Positions 37,801 through 52,036 are shown, counted from the stretch's first letter. The stretch: DNA of 64,000 nucleotides from Fasciola hepatica (GCA_948099385.1 CANUEZ040000193.1:5282501-5346500), one strand, 5' to 3'. Notes: generated from the letters alone by a model not told the origin. Program-made: numbers and translations.

Positions 37801-40563
37801 TTTCAGGAGGCTCAGTAGTGCATGCGTGCAATAACTCTGTAGGTTTGTATAATATATTCATCGATTAGTCCGTAGCCTGCAGGATTACAAGCCTCTCATT
37901 TTTCGGGCTGAATAAAAATATTTCTTCACTTGTTTGTGTGTGTTTGTGATTAGGCTCTCATTGTGAAAGAGAAGGACACGGAATATGCAAGAATTGCTCG
38001 ACACATCACATTCAGTTGCTCATGTCGCTGAATCGAATGATTTCATCAGGCTAACAAGTTTTATTGCACGTGCTATTGACGCTTGCGGCTTCCGTTGTTC
38101 TAACAGAGGAGCAACAAAATACTATTTTGTTGATTGTAACTACCATCGTATGACTTTAATTAAAAACGTGTGTAACAAGTGACTTGGATGGAACGCTTGC
38201 GAATCAGCTCGAATACCAAAATTATATTGTGGAGTATTCACACGATTTCCCTCTGGGTTTTCTCTCTCGAGGCTAGGTTGGTATATACTTCACTTAGATG
38301 AGTCATTCAAAAGTTGGCAGTGAATTCCGCGACGCTAAGTTACTAAGCCACAAAACACAATTGCTATGTCCAACAAGATTAAGCTCTATCCAATGTTCAC
38401 AACCTGAAGATCTGTGTGTTACCATTACGGTTTTGTGCTGCATCCAGTGATCGCTTCGCTATTTGTTGTTTCACTGTGAGCTTTTATTCCTAAGAAATAC
38501 GTTAGGTGTTTTGCCCTCATGTGTGTGATAGTTCGTCAATTTATCAGAAGCACCAAGTCCAATCGTTTCTCTTATTGGCTGAAATTGGAGCATAACACTG
38601 AAAAAACTTGATTCTGAGTCAGTAGAATATTTTTGCGTTCAGTAAATTTGGTGTTTTCACCAGATTATTCCTTCCTTTTATTCATTCACAAATGGGTAGG
38701 CAATGACCTTACTTCATTTTAGTCTGTGTACTCCTTGGTAAAACCAAATCGAAATTTTTTATAGTGAAGTAAATGACAAACATTGACGTGATCATTAGTT
38801 GTGACTACCCAGCTCAAATACAGAAACAACAGTAGAAGTGCCGTTTACGTAGCCCAGAATTCCAGTAGATTTGGATTCCACGGAATGCTAGAATACAAAC
38901 ACATTTCTGCATGGATAACCTCTAGGTGATGAACAACTTCATCAGAATTGTTTTCAAATGAGATAAGAAGTATCATATAATGTTTGCTATTGTTATATCA
39001 AGTGTATATCCACATCTGTATTAGAAAAACCTCACAAACTGCTTTTTATATTCAAATCTAGCAACCATAGAGATTGGTGCTTCATTTTTGCCTTCTGAAT
39101 CGGCTGTTGATTTTTCTTTGTCGCCCTGCTGATCCCATTGAAATGCAGTATTTCCTATCACACAAACCTTTCATGTATATTTCCAAGTATTGTGTGCTGG
39201 TAACAATCAAGCCTTTATACAAACCATGACCAGGGATGTAATTCGTAAAGCAAGTAGCCGGGATTGGAGTTCCGTTTTGGTGTATCTAACTTTCATTTGC
39301 AACACTGAACACAAAATTATATAGAAAGTGATGTGCAGTGAGTCATCAAATTATATCTGTAAGATTGTTCCCTTTAGTATACTAATGAACCACACGATGT
39401 TTATTGTGAACTCACCATGATTAACCCACGAAGGCATTCCGCGTTCAGCTGTTTTACCCCGTTTGTTTGAAATCACTTGCGATGTGCACACACACAGAGT
39501 TTCCAATGAAAATCCAGCTGATAGCAGCTCACTCGTGTAACTCACCGATGGTGAGCGTGTGACCACGAAACTTGGTTCTAGATGAATAAGCACACTTTGA
39601 AAATACATCCCTCACATCTTGCGTTGCAAACTAAACGAATTTCTAGTCGGATATATTTGCGGTGTAGCACGTGAATGCAACATTGCTTTTCTCACGGACC
39701 ACACATGTGAGGCAAACAAATCTCCAGTGTTACCTCCCTGTTATCTCTGTAGCGACCGGATCATTGGCACAATGTAGTTTTCTTTGTTCTCCAGCGTATA
39801 AATCGACGATGATAAACCCTCCAAAATATCTGATAAATTGCCATTTACAGGTGTATAAACATGAAAGAACAACATTTTAGCTGTGTGGTAACAAAGTGAA
39901 ACCTGGCAGAAACATATTTCCTGGGAAAACCTTCGATTAGCAGTTTACAGAAATTATGAGAATACGACATGAATTGCCTGCTAGGCGAATGTGTTGGAAG
40001 CAGCTCAAACGAACCTCACGTCGATGAAAGGCCCTGAAAAATTCCAACAGAGATTTGGTGTACTCAGGATCACAGGGATTACCTAATTGGTTGAGAAAAG
40101 CAGACTGCTGTGGAAGAGAACAACATTGCCCATCTAATTGTGAGGTGTTGTGAGTATCGAGTGATCGACAGTGTCCGAATCCCGGCGTTTTGCTTCAGAA
40201 CCAGTAAGGAACATTTGTACGATTCAAGGAACTGTGGCACTCGCTTAAGTCAATCAGAATTCAACGTGAAACATTTAACTCATTTCACTTAAGCCAATGA
40301 AAGTATAACGTTATTCTCTTATCCTGTGAACACTTTTTAATTTGATGCAACGTGCCCCACTGAACAGAACAACCAATGACGTTAGAGAGAGTCACTTGGA
40401 TAGTCCTCGTAAGTAGGTGGACTATGCTACTTGACTTTATTTAGGTCGCAGAATGAAGGCAGATTTATTGTTTCATAAAATCAGCAATTTTCATGCTCAA
40501 CATTCTCGATGTTGTCAGTACAGTCGTGATCACTGTTATTACCATAGTAGAACTCACAGGTTT
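34851..40563. other. Unassigned, apparently unique part of the P2 spacer
   Basis: About 5.7 kb with no mirror or direct copy noticed in the window and no transposon motif. Open frames are at most 89 codons (35948-36217). The stretch 35940-36540 is purine-rich on the plus strand and has a TATATAA-like motif near 36053, but I see no LTR structure. This is the only sizeable part of the window that looks single copy. Confidence 0.5.
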
Positions 40564-40665
40564 CGCACACGTGAATCGACAAAACAGAAGGGTGATAGGA
40601 GTAGAGAAATAAATAATAATTCAAATTGAATTTGAATTATGAGGTAAACGAGCAAACCGTTACCA
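40564..40665 (-). repeat. 205 bp dispersed repeat, partial inverted unit 3 at the P2 breakpoint
   Basis: Reverse complement of the first 100 bases of the repeat (left half of 32145-32350). The similarity ends at CGCACACGTGAATCGAC, where the P2 right arm begins. Confidence 0.8.
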
Positions 40666-42569
40666 ACACAGAAAGTCTATGATCGAGACCTTTGTTCGTT
40701 GTCACAGTTCAGAAAGCAGGAGTCAAATAAACACGGCTAAACACTGAATAATGGAGATGTATTTCATCTCTGTTGTAAAACCGTAATCAGATCACTGTCT
40801 GTTCGTATATGCATGTGTCAACCATATCCAATGCTGGGACATGAGATCACTTCATTGCCAGCTAAGGTAATTGAACTCCATCAAGTAGTGTCATAACCCT
40901 CTCAATTTCTTGTGTCATCGTCACCAATATAAGGAATCACAACGTTTGTGAAATTTTGCAGCCTATCTCACTCACAAAGCAACTGCTTATCACCAGTCAA
41001 ATAGAGCACTAATTATTGGAAAACAGGACTGATTACCGCGTGTTATCTGCATTTGATTGAACTGTCAGCTTCCATCGGGCAATACACATGTGGACAACCC
41101 ACTGATCAATGAAACAAAGATCTGTTGCAGATTTGCGTGAGATAAACAATCAGCTTATCGAATTTGTGGATGAATATTGGCTGTAACCTTGTCACAAATT
41201 AGTATGCTGCGATATTTGACCGAGTTATGGTTGGATTGGATGTCGAGAGCTGTGGTTTCCATGCCTATTTGCAATGGAGATGCTGCTCGCTCGTTTGGAG
41301 CGGTGGACAGATTGCGTCATTAACTGAGTCGTGTCTGATCAACTTTCCATTTGGTAAACCTTCCCGTGACCGACTATTCCATTAGTCAGTTAAATGTTGC
41401 CCGATTTATTTGACGTCAGCTCGACTTTGCTGACCTCATCACTTTCATTCCGTGGCTGCATATTCGATTCATTTATCCAACCCACAGTTGATAATTATGA
41501 ATTTCCGTTTCGAGGGCCACATTAGTTTGTTTCAGAATTTGATTGACAGTAAAGAGTTTGGTTTGTTATTAGTTGACCTATTGCGTGCAAAATTGACCTC
41601 AGAGGTCAAACCTGGACTGTATATGCATGTGCAAAGTAAAAGTCTTTGGTCGTTCAAGGGATTCATAGTGGCCTCGGTAGAGTTGAGGAAAGGACCATTA
41701 TCTGGCCACCATATTTACCTGAACTGTTTTTTCAGAGATTTCTGTCGACCTCTTTATCAAATCCTACTGTACTCGGTCGCGGTTCGCTTTCTGATTCGTC
41801 GTTACGATAGTTTGCACTCCGTGTGTTACTCGTATCGGTACTGTTTCGGTTCCGCTGGAATGCATCTTCTCTATTCGTTCGTACGTTGGAATTTCGACGT
41901 GAGACCGGAATAAAGACACGTTCAAAAGCCTTGCTCAAACGTTTCCCGAAAGATGATGTTTAGCTTTTTAAGTCATTTAGTGGTATAGTATGCGGCGTGG
42001 TCAGTGATTATGCTCCCATATTGCATCTGCCGCTCAATCTGCTAATCCTAATACGACAACGAAACAATAAGTTGAAAGTTATACTTGACAGACAGAAAAT
42101 GAACGCAACCCGCAGTATCAGGTTTGCGGCTGGTGAACGAGATGAACATTCAAGTGATCGATCACGATCTGCATTGTGCAGGCACGGAAAAGTGCTGTTC
42201 ATTACAATGCAATTCATTGGAGAAGTGGGTATCATTTCGTGGTAATTCAACACGAGAAATAGTCAAATCAATTCCTACGGAATTCATGCATAGAAATTGA
42301 AGTGAGTAGATTCTATTGAAGTGTTGATAAGCCAATATATATTTGGTCGAGGGCAACCAGGCGATGTGAATTTACATTTGTCTTGATGGATTGGTACGAT
42401 ATTCGGTTTCACCGGGAATCACTATCGAAACGCAGGGTCACTCGTTTGGCAATAACACATGAAACCAACACATTCGAACAATCGTGTACCGAATTTCTTT
42501 TCACACAGTCACACAGTTTGAAATAGAACAGAATGGAACAGAAGCATCAAATTACAAATGGGAACATCT
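40666..42569 (-). repeat. Mirror of the P1-spacer paralogue in the P2 right arm
   Basis: Reverse complement of 29497-32145, with about 735 bp deleted at about 40795 (left-arm 31275-32008 missing). Includes the mirrored 153-codon frame at 41452-41913 on the plus strand, identical to the left arm. Confidence 0.85.
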
Positions 42570-45500
42570 TAGCCATGAGTCACTTCAATAAAATGTGTCC
42601 TCAAAATGACAAAACAGACGGAACAGAGCGAGCAGTCTCATCACCGACCGAATCCGCTCCAAATAATAACTAGTAAAATGGTTGATACAGTTACAAAATC
42701 GTGTTACGTTGTGGAGGAGAGTTGATCATCTAGAATAATCTCCGTTCAAATCTAAGGTTACCTATCAACAGAGAACACTGAGGAAATGGATAAATTAAAA
42801 GATATGTCTACAAGCACACTATCTATACTGCACTGAAATTGTTCGAGAGAAGTACAAGATAAGCACAGTGCAAACACTGTTTCTCGGGCTGGAGTAGATT
42901 TGGACAACAGAGCCATTGGAGGGAGAAATCATTCGATTTATTGAAACTCTGATGTCAACTGCGTATCCAGAACAAGCCCCGGCAAATTATTATCAAATCA
43001 AGCTGATAAAGAATAGTCCTCCACTGTGCTTGGATGTGAAATCAGAAATAGCTTACAAATGAGACGTTATGATCAACCAAAACAGCAAACATGTGAAACC
43101 AACTTCCAGCGAATCTACTACACTGCCGAACCGGTAATAATGTTTACGTTATTTCCCGGTCACACGTCATACAATGAATCAACACATTCAAATGTGGCTT
43201 GAGAAAGAAAATCGACACGATTGCGTCATCGACTGCTACAAATTGTTTGGAGACAAGGCATTACTTCACTGCCAGTCAGACAGTCGTAGTGATTTCCCTA
43301 CTGGAAAAACCAGACAAATATTTATTTAATGAACAACGCGACACCATCACGTGATCCACCAAAGTATATGAAGCAATACATTTGATTCAATCAACACAAT
43401 TACTCATTCCGCTGTCGCAACAAATGTTGCATGAACCAGGTTATGTATGCTCGCGCAGCGCATGTGAAGCTCAACGTTTTGACTATTGTCATTATATTCA
43501 CCGATATTTGAACTTGGCTATCAGTTTGACGCGAGCATTGTAATTGATTGGTGATAGTGGTAAAGGTGTTGTGATTGTGGTGATGCTTCATGCAACAGAC
43601 GCGCCCAGAAAGCTGCCCAGAAAGAGAAGACAGGCAAGTTACAAAACATTTCTACTACGTTTATTGAATGCGAGTAATAATCGTCAAACGTTTTTCCCCA
43701 ATTTATAGTTTGATAAGGTGAGCTATGAATGAGAGATATGCACATGTTCATTTTTTTCTTGCTATTATAGGGTAAAAGATAAATTAGAGGCACGTTGTTC
43801 ATATGTGAAATTGAACTTGAAGTGATGGTTACCAGTGTCGTTCTGACCTGTTTGTTTTGGTTCATGGTTGTATTTGGTGATACCTTCCTGCAACTAATGA
43901 ATATTCATCTGATTTGGCAAATACGGTTGAGTGAGGACACTCGATTAGGACATCAACACACTCGGCATCGAAACAACTAGTTGTCAGTGTTTCACCTGTG
44001 ATAAACTATTAAACGTTTTTCACAGATGTTGCACACTGGATGATAGGAAAGCAGAAAGATAGTCGATAATCTTGATTACAGCAATTGACAAATTCGTGTC
44101 CATACAGTATAGGGTTATCAGTGTTTCGACAGATATTGTGTCGATACCTATGAGTAACGTGGTGTTAGTGATTACGTCACATTATTTTGTGTTTCTTCTG
44201 AGCAAATAATGTGGTGTTGTTTCGTGCGGATCGAGACTCAATCGACGGTTGCCGAGATCTAGCGGTTGGCATTTCTTGGTGCTCTTACTTTGACAGTTTA
44301 TATGGGAAGAGAGGCTCCATTATTATTGATCGTATGATCGGATTCCATGTAAGAGATGGTAATTGTCGTTTGTCCGCTCTTCACTTGTATTTTGTTTAAC
44401 CGACTTGGGTGATAAGCCTTTATGTGTCAAGGAGGTCTTCCTGTTGTTCGACATTCGTCACCTGCCCCACACTGCTAGCTGGAAATTTTCGGATATTCTA
44501 CTTTAATTCGCAAAATGAAAAATAGTCGAGAGATGAACAAAACATGGATTCCGGAAGCGTAATTCATCGTTCTGACTTCGGATATGGCTAACACGCGATT
44601 GAGATCGACTGTTCACCACATCTGCTTTACTTCCACCTCTAAATTGAACTCATGGGTAGACAGATTGCTTTTCGACTGCTTGATGACAAGTGTGCTATCG
44701 TAATTCTTCGTACCATTATTGATGAAGCACTCAAAGTGTATATTCGGAATGAGAAATGATTACACCCTTCTACGTTTTCTTTATAGGACATATCCTAATA
44801 ACATTAGTGGTCAATCACTATATAAATTCTCTTTTCCGTCTCAATAATACGAATCTGTTGTAGAATTTGCATGGACTTGATAAAATTTATTTATGAATAA
44901 GTGAACGTCCTAGTGGGCCATCGGATTGATGTGAATGTAATGCGTCCGAGAAAAGTTAACAATATGTGGATTCTATTTCCAACGTGATTTTATACCTTTA
45001 CGGGACTAATTGATTTCATATTTAGGTTGAAAGAATACATCGAGTTACCAAATCCTAAATCGTATTCATGCTCAACCTAAAACGTATTGGGAAGGGTTAG
45101 GTTTGGGTCCGGTTCTGGACATGAGCACCTTGTTACATCATGTGATAGAAACGTGATGGAATGAAAGTATCCAATTTAGCCCATTGGAGGTCATAATACT
45201 TAGGCTGCATGTTTTCATTAAACACACAAATGCGTCCAACAATAGGGTCTACTCACTCAATGCATATTCTCTACCAGTGAGTGTCTTTCGAAGAAACTAT
45301 CAACAATTTAAAGACATTGGATAGAAAAATGAGAAAACCCAGTAGATTGATAGGAGATAAACTAAAAAACCCTTCTGCTTATGTATAAACAACATCCAGC
45401 TTCATTTCCACGGAGCCTGCTCGCATTATATAAAAGAAGTTTAAATTCTATTCTTCTTATGACCTAAATTGGGAGATATTTGTATGGCCTAATTAGAGAA

Positions 45501-46045
45501 CGGTATTATCTCTGAATAACTCCAGCAGCTGCAAATGTAAGGCCGTATTGTGTGCTAGGCTCATCATCAACATGAGCAAGATCAACGTTAGGAATTTGGT
45601 CGGGTCAACTTTGTGACCTGATTCAATTAGGCACTTCGCAATTGAAAGAGGCCGAAGCTCTGACGTTATTCTCTGTGGCCGCATTAAGCGGTGTCATCGA
45701 TTTTGCCAACCATTTGGGTATGTTCTCCGACGCTGGTTGAGCCAAGCAGCTATCCGTTCTGCCTGTGGATGCATCACCGTAGCTGTAAGCTAAATGTTAG
45801 AAAACATGTGAGACGTTGGTTCGGCAAAACTGTCTGAATGACTTTTGCATCCTGACCTGTTGGTAATCAGTAACTGAAGTAGTTGCACCCGTGTGTGTGT
45901 GAGTGCCTTATGGCTGACTTATAATATACATATTCTTCACTATAAAGTGGTCACCGGTTAATAGTAAAACAATAGAAACTTGCTCCTGTTGATTGTACTT
46001 GATGTTTAAGCTCCGTTGAAACTTGCCACGCTTTCTGCTCAGTTG
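42570..46045. other. Unassigned part of B block (right)
   Basis: Mirror of 26021-29496. The frames at 43521-43865, 43795-43980, 44211-44399 and 45493-45684 are identical to the left arm. No product recognised. Confidence 0.5.
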
Positions 46046-47175
46046 CACGTGTTCGTCAGTCGTTTCGACTATGCACGGACCACGCGTCCATCACTTTGAT
46101 GCTTCGCATGAAACTACGCGACAATCCGATTATCGCTTCCCGCGACTCATGAGATGGAGAACACGGTTATTAGGAAGGAAATAATTAGCATGCATTGCGA
46201 GATCGTGATTGTAGCGTAAACGTGCAACGGTCAAATGACTACCGTGCTTGATAACGAGCCAGTTTGTGATATGCATTATGAAGGTTTTAAAGAAATTCAA
46301 GACTTTTGCACTGTTGGTGATGCTGTTGAATAAGGCACCTGTTTCTCAATTGGTGTGAGTTGTTTATTTTGTTTTGGGATATAATTCCATGTAATTTCAG
46401 AATTTGAAGATGTCTTGATATCATTTGTTTCTCTTTCAGGATGTTGTTATCTAATGTAGTGTCCCGTTTGAAAGATTACATTTCTGAAGGTGTCTTCCAT
46501 CTTTCATGTGTGCATATCTTCCTCATGATTGCACTGCCTGATTCCTTATCTGGTTGGAGGAACACCATTTGTTCTGTTCTACCTAATCCCTCTATTACTC
46601 ACGAAGAAGTACTAGTCAATAGCCCACCCCCTTTAGGTGTTATAATATTCAGATTTTAGGTAAAATGTTACCACGCACTATATTTCTCAAAGTATCTTAG
46701 GAAGGTCGCTATTTGCAATTCTCCAGTTTCGCACCGAAGACCTACAATCACGGTTTGTTTCGAATCCCCCTCAGCAGAGCGTAGGAAATCTGCATCAAAG
46801 ATTAAGTGCAAAATGAATAGAAGTTTATGGAACGAACGTTGCTGGCCAATTGATATCCCGATAGGTTTATCGAGCAACATCGAAAACCGAGGAAAGCAAG
46901 CGGAAGTTTTGTAACAGAAATCAGCTTCATTTATTTGCTTAACATATTGTTTGTACGAATTCTCGCTTTCAAGCACGGCAGTAATTTGACAGTTGCACGT
47001 ACATGCTACACGCACGCACTGGCAATTCATCCTGATCACTTCCTCCCTATGAATCGTGTTCTCCATCTCATGGGTCGTGGGAAACCATACTCAGGTTGCC
47101 ATGTCGGCTTTATGCGAGGCATCACAGTAAAGGACTGGCGGTCCGCGCATAGTCGAAAAGACTAACGAGCACATG
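46046..47175. mobile_element. 1.13 kb element with about 214 bp terminal inverted repeats (right P2 arm)
   Basis: Mirror of 24891-26020: inverted ends 46046-46258 and 46962-47175. The interior frame 47066-46668 is identical to its left-arm twin. Confidence 0.6.
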
Positions 47176-47620
47176 CCACTAAAACGTCACATCTTCGGAT
47201 TTATTTATTGTGCTACCTTTATTAGCATCAAGTCACAAAGCTGACCCGACCTAACCCGCTAAAATTGTGTTGCGCAATCCCAATTTGGAGCTGTGAGCAT
47301 TCACTAAAGCGACGTCCATCAGAATGCATCCGTCAGTGATTTGTGCACAACAAATGGTTGCCACAAGTGCTTGTTTGTTATGGCATCAACCGAAAGCACC
47401 CCGATCTCCCCCTATCGAACTCCTTGTTGTAGCTTTAAATCGAACCCAATTAATTGTATGATTTTAATCGTTGTGCGATACATAAACTGAAATGTTTTAC
47501 GTAAGCAGGGGACGAGAGCAAACGGAATGCTTGCATCACGTTACTTATATTTTCCTCCAATTCCCATGTACTTCTCATGAAACAGAATTATTCTATATCC
47601 CCACCGTCAATATATGATGC
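47176..47620. other. Unassigned stretch between inverted-end element and BEL/Pao relic (right)
   Basis: Mirror of 24446-24890. Nothing recognised. Confidence 0.4.
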
Positions 47621-49696
47621 GGATCCCACACTAGATCTGGCGAACATACTCTTCATTAGCCGGAAACATTTCAGTATAGATTTTTGTTGTGCCATATGCT
47701 GCATGCTGCAATTCCGTCAGTATTAGGAATCACGTGTTCCCTAACAAGTCCGATTCATATTGAGACCTTTACGTGGAGAGATATTCACGATTCCAACTTA
47801 ACCTAAACATCGCATCTAGATTTTCAGCTTGACGTCAATTTTGGTTCAAGTTTCTACTGGCTTGGTCTTCCCTGCACAAAGGGATGTGTTGAGGGAAGCA
47901 ATTATAAATCACTAAGTCAAAGTGCGTGTGGGTTCCCTGGGTCTCCACACACGGAGACTTACCATCTATGTTCGATGATACGTCCAAACTCCAACATGTA
48001 TGTCGATATTTCATCGCCGTTTAGTGGTTGATGTGAACTGAATGCCGACAATATCAGTCTAGCCTCCACATAGCTTGCACCTCGTGGCTGAATGTGTCAA
48101 TCAATTTCATAGCGTAACGTACCCTGTTGAATAATTTCACGATTATCACAGCTAATGACGCAGTTTTCAATGCACATTCTGCGGCCTCAACTTCAGACCC
48201 ACCATCACTTTACATCACCTGAGGTATACTGCGTCTGTCTATAAACCGTGTCATTGCTAATCAGGCAATCTGGCAAAAGTGTCATTACTTGAGCTATGGG
48301 TTGGGCATAATAAGCACTCACTGAGGACGCGTCTCACGGTTGGCATGGCTTTCAAAATTCAGAAGTATTTCCTGATGCGAGTTCAAACATGACCCATGCC
48401 TATATATCCTGGAATCTGCTGGTGGTGTTGCTTCAAACGTTCAGTGAATTATGGGCGAGCTGGTAGAACCATCAACCTACAATTAGGTAAACTGCAATGC
48501 AGAGCAGCTCTAGCACAAATGAATCACTTACAGTCGAGCAGCCACGGTTCTAACATGTTGATGTTGTGAGTTTTAGCCCATCTATCGGGATTCATTTCCA
48601 CCAATCTAGTCTCTCCGAAATTGTACGTCTGAATGAGCTCGACTACAGTTCCCGCGGCACCTGGCACCTCAAACAAAGACAAATGTCCCAGCCTGACAGT
48701 AGTTGTTTGGGGCATCGTAAATAAAGCGATCCTAAGTCTTATAAAACCACCAAGTGGGTAAAAATATCCGAGATTGCTCTGTTGCATACTGTAATTGTAC
48801 TGATTGCTCTCCTCGAAGAACAGACATTTTGACAGTCTTTATTCTTTCAGTGACGTACTCTAGATTTTGATGACAATTATCAAGAAGTTTATTTTGATAA
48901 GGCAATAAAGTGGGCAATACCAACGATTATGTATCAAATAATGAAGGAAAAAATCATAGGTAATCCATAGTCATAATTGGAACCTCGGATAAATTATTTG
49001 ATAGCAGACAACAATCATACTGAACGTTCCACGTGAAACCTAATGCTTCATGGCCACGATGATCTGCTGATTAAATTAGAAGTACGTACTCGATTTTTTC
49101 CCGTTCATCAATTCTGCTCGTAGTCTGAGTCTTTACGACACCCATTCCGTTGAGTTTTGCCTATCTGTTTGATATATGGAATAAATCCTCATAATACCTA
49201 AATTGCTAGATCATCTCTTCGATTTCAGTGGAAAGGGCTATGACATATCAACAGAACCTGACGGCTACTCCTAACAAATGATCAGTTGGATCAGGTACTT
49301 GTGTTAGGACTTTGTTGAGTGAAATGCTCTCACGAACGGCCGCACAGTCGAATACCACTCGGACCTTCCCGGGCTCAATCAAACTTAAGACGTTATGGAG
49401 TTGCAGGATTACACGTTTTCTTGGTCATCTTGTGGAACTATAGATGTCATTCATCCTTTTCAATCACGACCGCGAATAACATGATTGTACTTTGAGAGTA
49501 GTTTCAATTTCCAGTCCAGACATATCTTGATAAACGACAAACGATGGTCTACAACTGGTTGCTTAAAGGGAAGCTCATTTCTATCAATACGCCACGGTAA
49601 ACCATCGATACACTTATTCTTTTCTCTACTTTACTTGCACGGAACTATCTCCTATTAGACGACGAGACGGCTTCATGAATATATCACGTATCAAAG
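47621..49696 (-). pseudogene. BEL/Pao RT-integrase relic, right P2 arm
   Basis: Minus-strand mirror of 22370-24445 with the same ordered motifs (KVRVVFDCAAVRES, ALGFTWNVQYD, VRRVLSECLLC, LNGDEISTYMLEFGRII) and the same missing catalytic segment. There is a local patch of differences near 47680-47770 (in the integrase tail) and a few substitutions near 49570. Confidence 0.8.
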
Positions 49697-50131
49697 CTGA
49701 TCGATCGGAAGCAGTGTAGAAACCAAACACGTAGAGTCTAAATACGTGAATGATGGAACGCACTCTACCGGCTGGTCATTGTTGGACAGCATTTGAGCTG
49801 ATGGCCATGAGTAAGATGATTCACCTCCAGTTTGATTCTAGCCCGATAGATTTTGGAAATAAAATACTTCGATGGAATACTAGTTATTGCTTGGGCAGAA
49901 GCGTCTGTGTGGTGGTAGACTGTCGAGTCCGTTAGGATTTCCTCCATTCCATTGGTCTCCAAGAGTTACCCATCATTCCTTTGGCCCCAAAAATCTGAAG
50001 CACGCTTGAGCAGCCAGACCCAGGCAAACCGCAAATTAGCCACACAACGGGCCACCGGCTCGTGTGGAACAACCCTGCTGCACTGTCAAAACCTGTCTGC
50101 TGCAGCCATTTTCAGTAGCTGAAGTTGTAGT
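49697..50131. other. Outer part of the diverged block, right P2 arm
   Basis: Pairs with 21950-22369. Similarity falls steadily outward from about 49830. The left copy carries about 13 extra bases near 22225. No gene recognised. Confidence 0.5.
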
Positions 50132-52036
50132 GCAAACCTCTATGATATCAAAAGTCAGTTCTTTGTGGAAGATAGTCAGTTTATTTTGTTTCAGCGTGTT
50201 CCTAAGAATCTCGATATTGGTAAATATTCGGTGGTTTATAAAGTCACTTGCACCAGTCACATTGCTCGATTTACAGTGTGCCAATTAAAAGTCACTCTCT
50301 GACCAATCAGGGAGCACCATGAACGAGGTACATCAAAAATATCCAACACACAAAAGTGTACTAGTTTCTACGGAATAAAGTGTACATAATCAGTACAAAC
50401 ATTCCGCACACACGATTCCGCGCATAGCGAAATATCAACAACTGGTGGATATGGTAATATTCCAGACGAAACTAATTTCGTACACCATGAAATTCAACAC
50501 TGGCCCGATAGTCAATGTCCAAATTTTAGTTTGTTTTTTCCCGTTTGTTTCATTGTCACCACTACTGATCACCGATTGCCGTTGCCCCAGATGACTGCAG
50601 TTTTAGAGTACCCAGAGAATGCCGGCTACAGTGTACCTATTTCCAAACATCACGCTCCCAACATTTTACAAAAGAGTTTTTCGTTCATTTTTCAGCCTCT
50701 GGGTTTGGAGACTTTTATGATGATTGCTTGATCACCGGCCGGCATCTGTTCCTATTCATTTACAGTTTTCGTGTTTGAACTTATCGCATCCCGTGTCAAT
50801 ATCCAATGCGTATCTACAATGTATAATTTAGCACCTTTTCCAAATGACAAGTTTAAAAGCATCGAGGAACTTCACAAATCCTCGCTTTCTTCTGAGTAGT
50901 ATTTTCACTTTATTCATCTCACTGTGGCAAAAATCAATTGTGATCCTTTTTGGCTGATAGTTGAGTTTGCTAGCCTAATGGAATCCCTGATGCAATACAA
51001 TAAAATACAGGTTTGTTCTGTTCAGATAACCAAAACCATGCATTGTGTGTGGTGGCTTTGTTTATTATCTCGTAGCGGCAATCTCACAAGGAAATAATGG
51101 AGGAGAAGAGAGTATGAAACGAGTACGAGGAGAACCACGTTATTGGAATTAGGTCGATGGAGAACGTTTGTGGATGCAATAGCCCAACTAGTAGCGGCAT
51201 CTAGCCATATCTCACAAATTATCTAACCATTGAGTGGCAGGATTGCTTGGACCTCGCCAGGAAAGGCTGACACGCCCTACAGTAACAAGTCAACTAGTTA
51301 GACTTCCCACAGAGTGGTAGTATTCAAGGATCAGTATCTCCCGTGGGATTTGCTCGTGTTTGATCTTCGAAATAAGAAATAGAGGGAACTCCATGAGTAC
51401 AATGACTGAATGAGTGCAAAAACAGAACCCTACAATTGCATCATTCGAACTCCAGTGTGACTGCTAACAGCCTGCTCATCATACTGCTCCCCCTTCAACG
51501 TAAACAAATAACGTGTCAGTGTTATTCACTCTATCACCACACACGAATTGAGAGTATTTGATTCTCCATGTAAATGTCATTTTACAAGAGCACTCTCGGT
51601 CATATTGCATCAAAATCACAATTAAAATACCTCCCATTCCACTTGATCCCGCAAGCCATTGATTTAAAGTAAGTACAAATTTGAAATGCAGTTCACCTCA
51701 GTTCGTACTATTACTATGGACCAGATAGTCACACCCAGTTTGTAACCTATATCAAAATTATTGTTGCTCATGTTCAACTTACTCGTATGAAGTAGATTAT
51801 GCCAGTGTCCACCGTATCTCATAACTCGTGCTAATTTGCTAGCTCATCTATTTGAACCCCACTGTTATTTACTTGCTTACCCTTTGAAACCGAAATTGGC
51901 CTACTGCAGCTTCCAGACACTCACAGTGGAGCGTTTATTGTAGCAAAGATGCAGGAAATGTATGCTTTCTAATGTATGTGGCAAGTTTCCTTGGAAAAAT
52001 CAACTCACTGAATGTTGCTCACTGTCTTCTTGTAGT
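50132..52036. mobile_element. 1.9 kb arm-specific insertion with 7 bp target duplication
   Basis: Present only in the P2 right arm. It is bounded by TTGTAGT at 50125-50131 and again at 52030-52036, whereas the left arm is continuous near 21940. No inverted ends, LTRs or poly-A tail are evident, and open frames are at most 82 codons. The target duplication argues for an integrated element rather than a left-arm deletion, but the family is unknown. Confidence 0.65.

Larger units (their letters stand above)
32246..40563. other. Spacer of palindrome P2
   Basis: An 8.3 kb stretch between the P2 arms. It holds a LINE endonuclease relic (32360-34016), a second copy of a 205 bp repeat, a short piece similar to the P1 spacer, and about 5.7 kb (34851-40563) in which I recognise no family. 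Confidence 0.85.
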
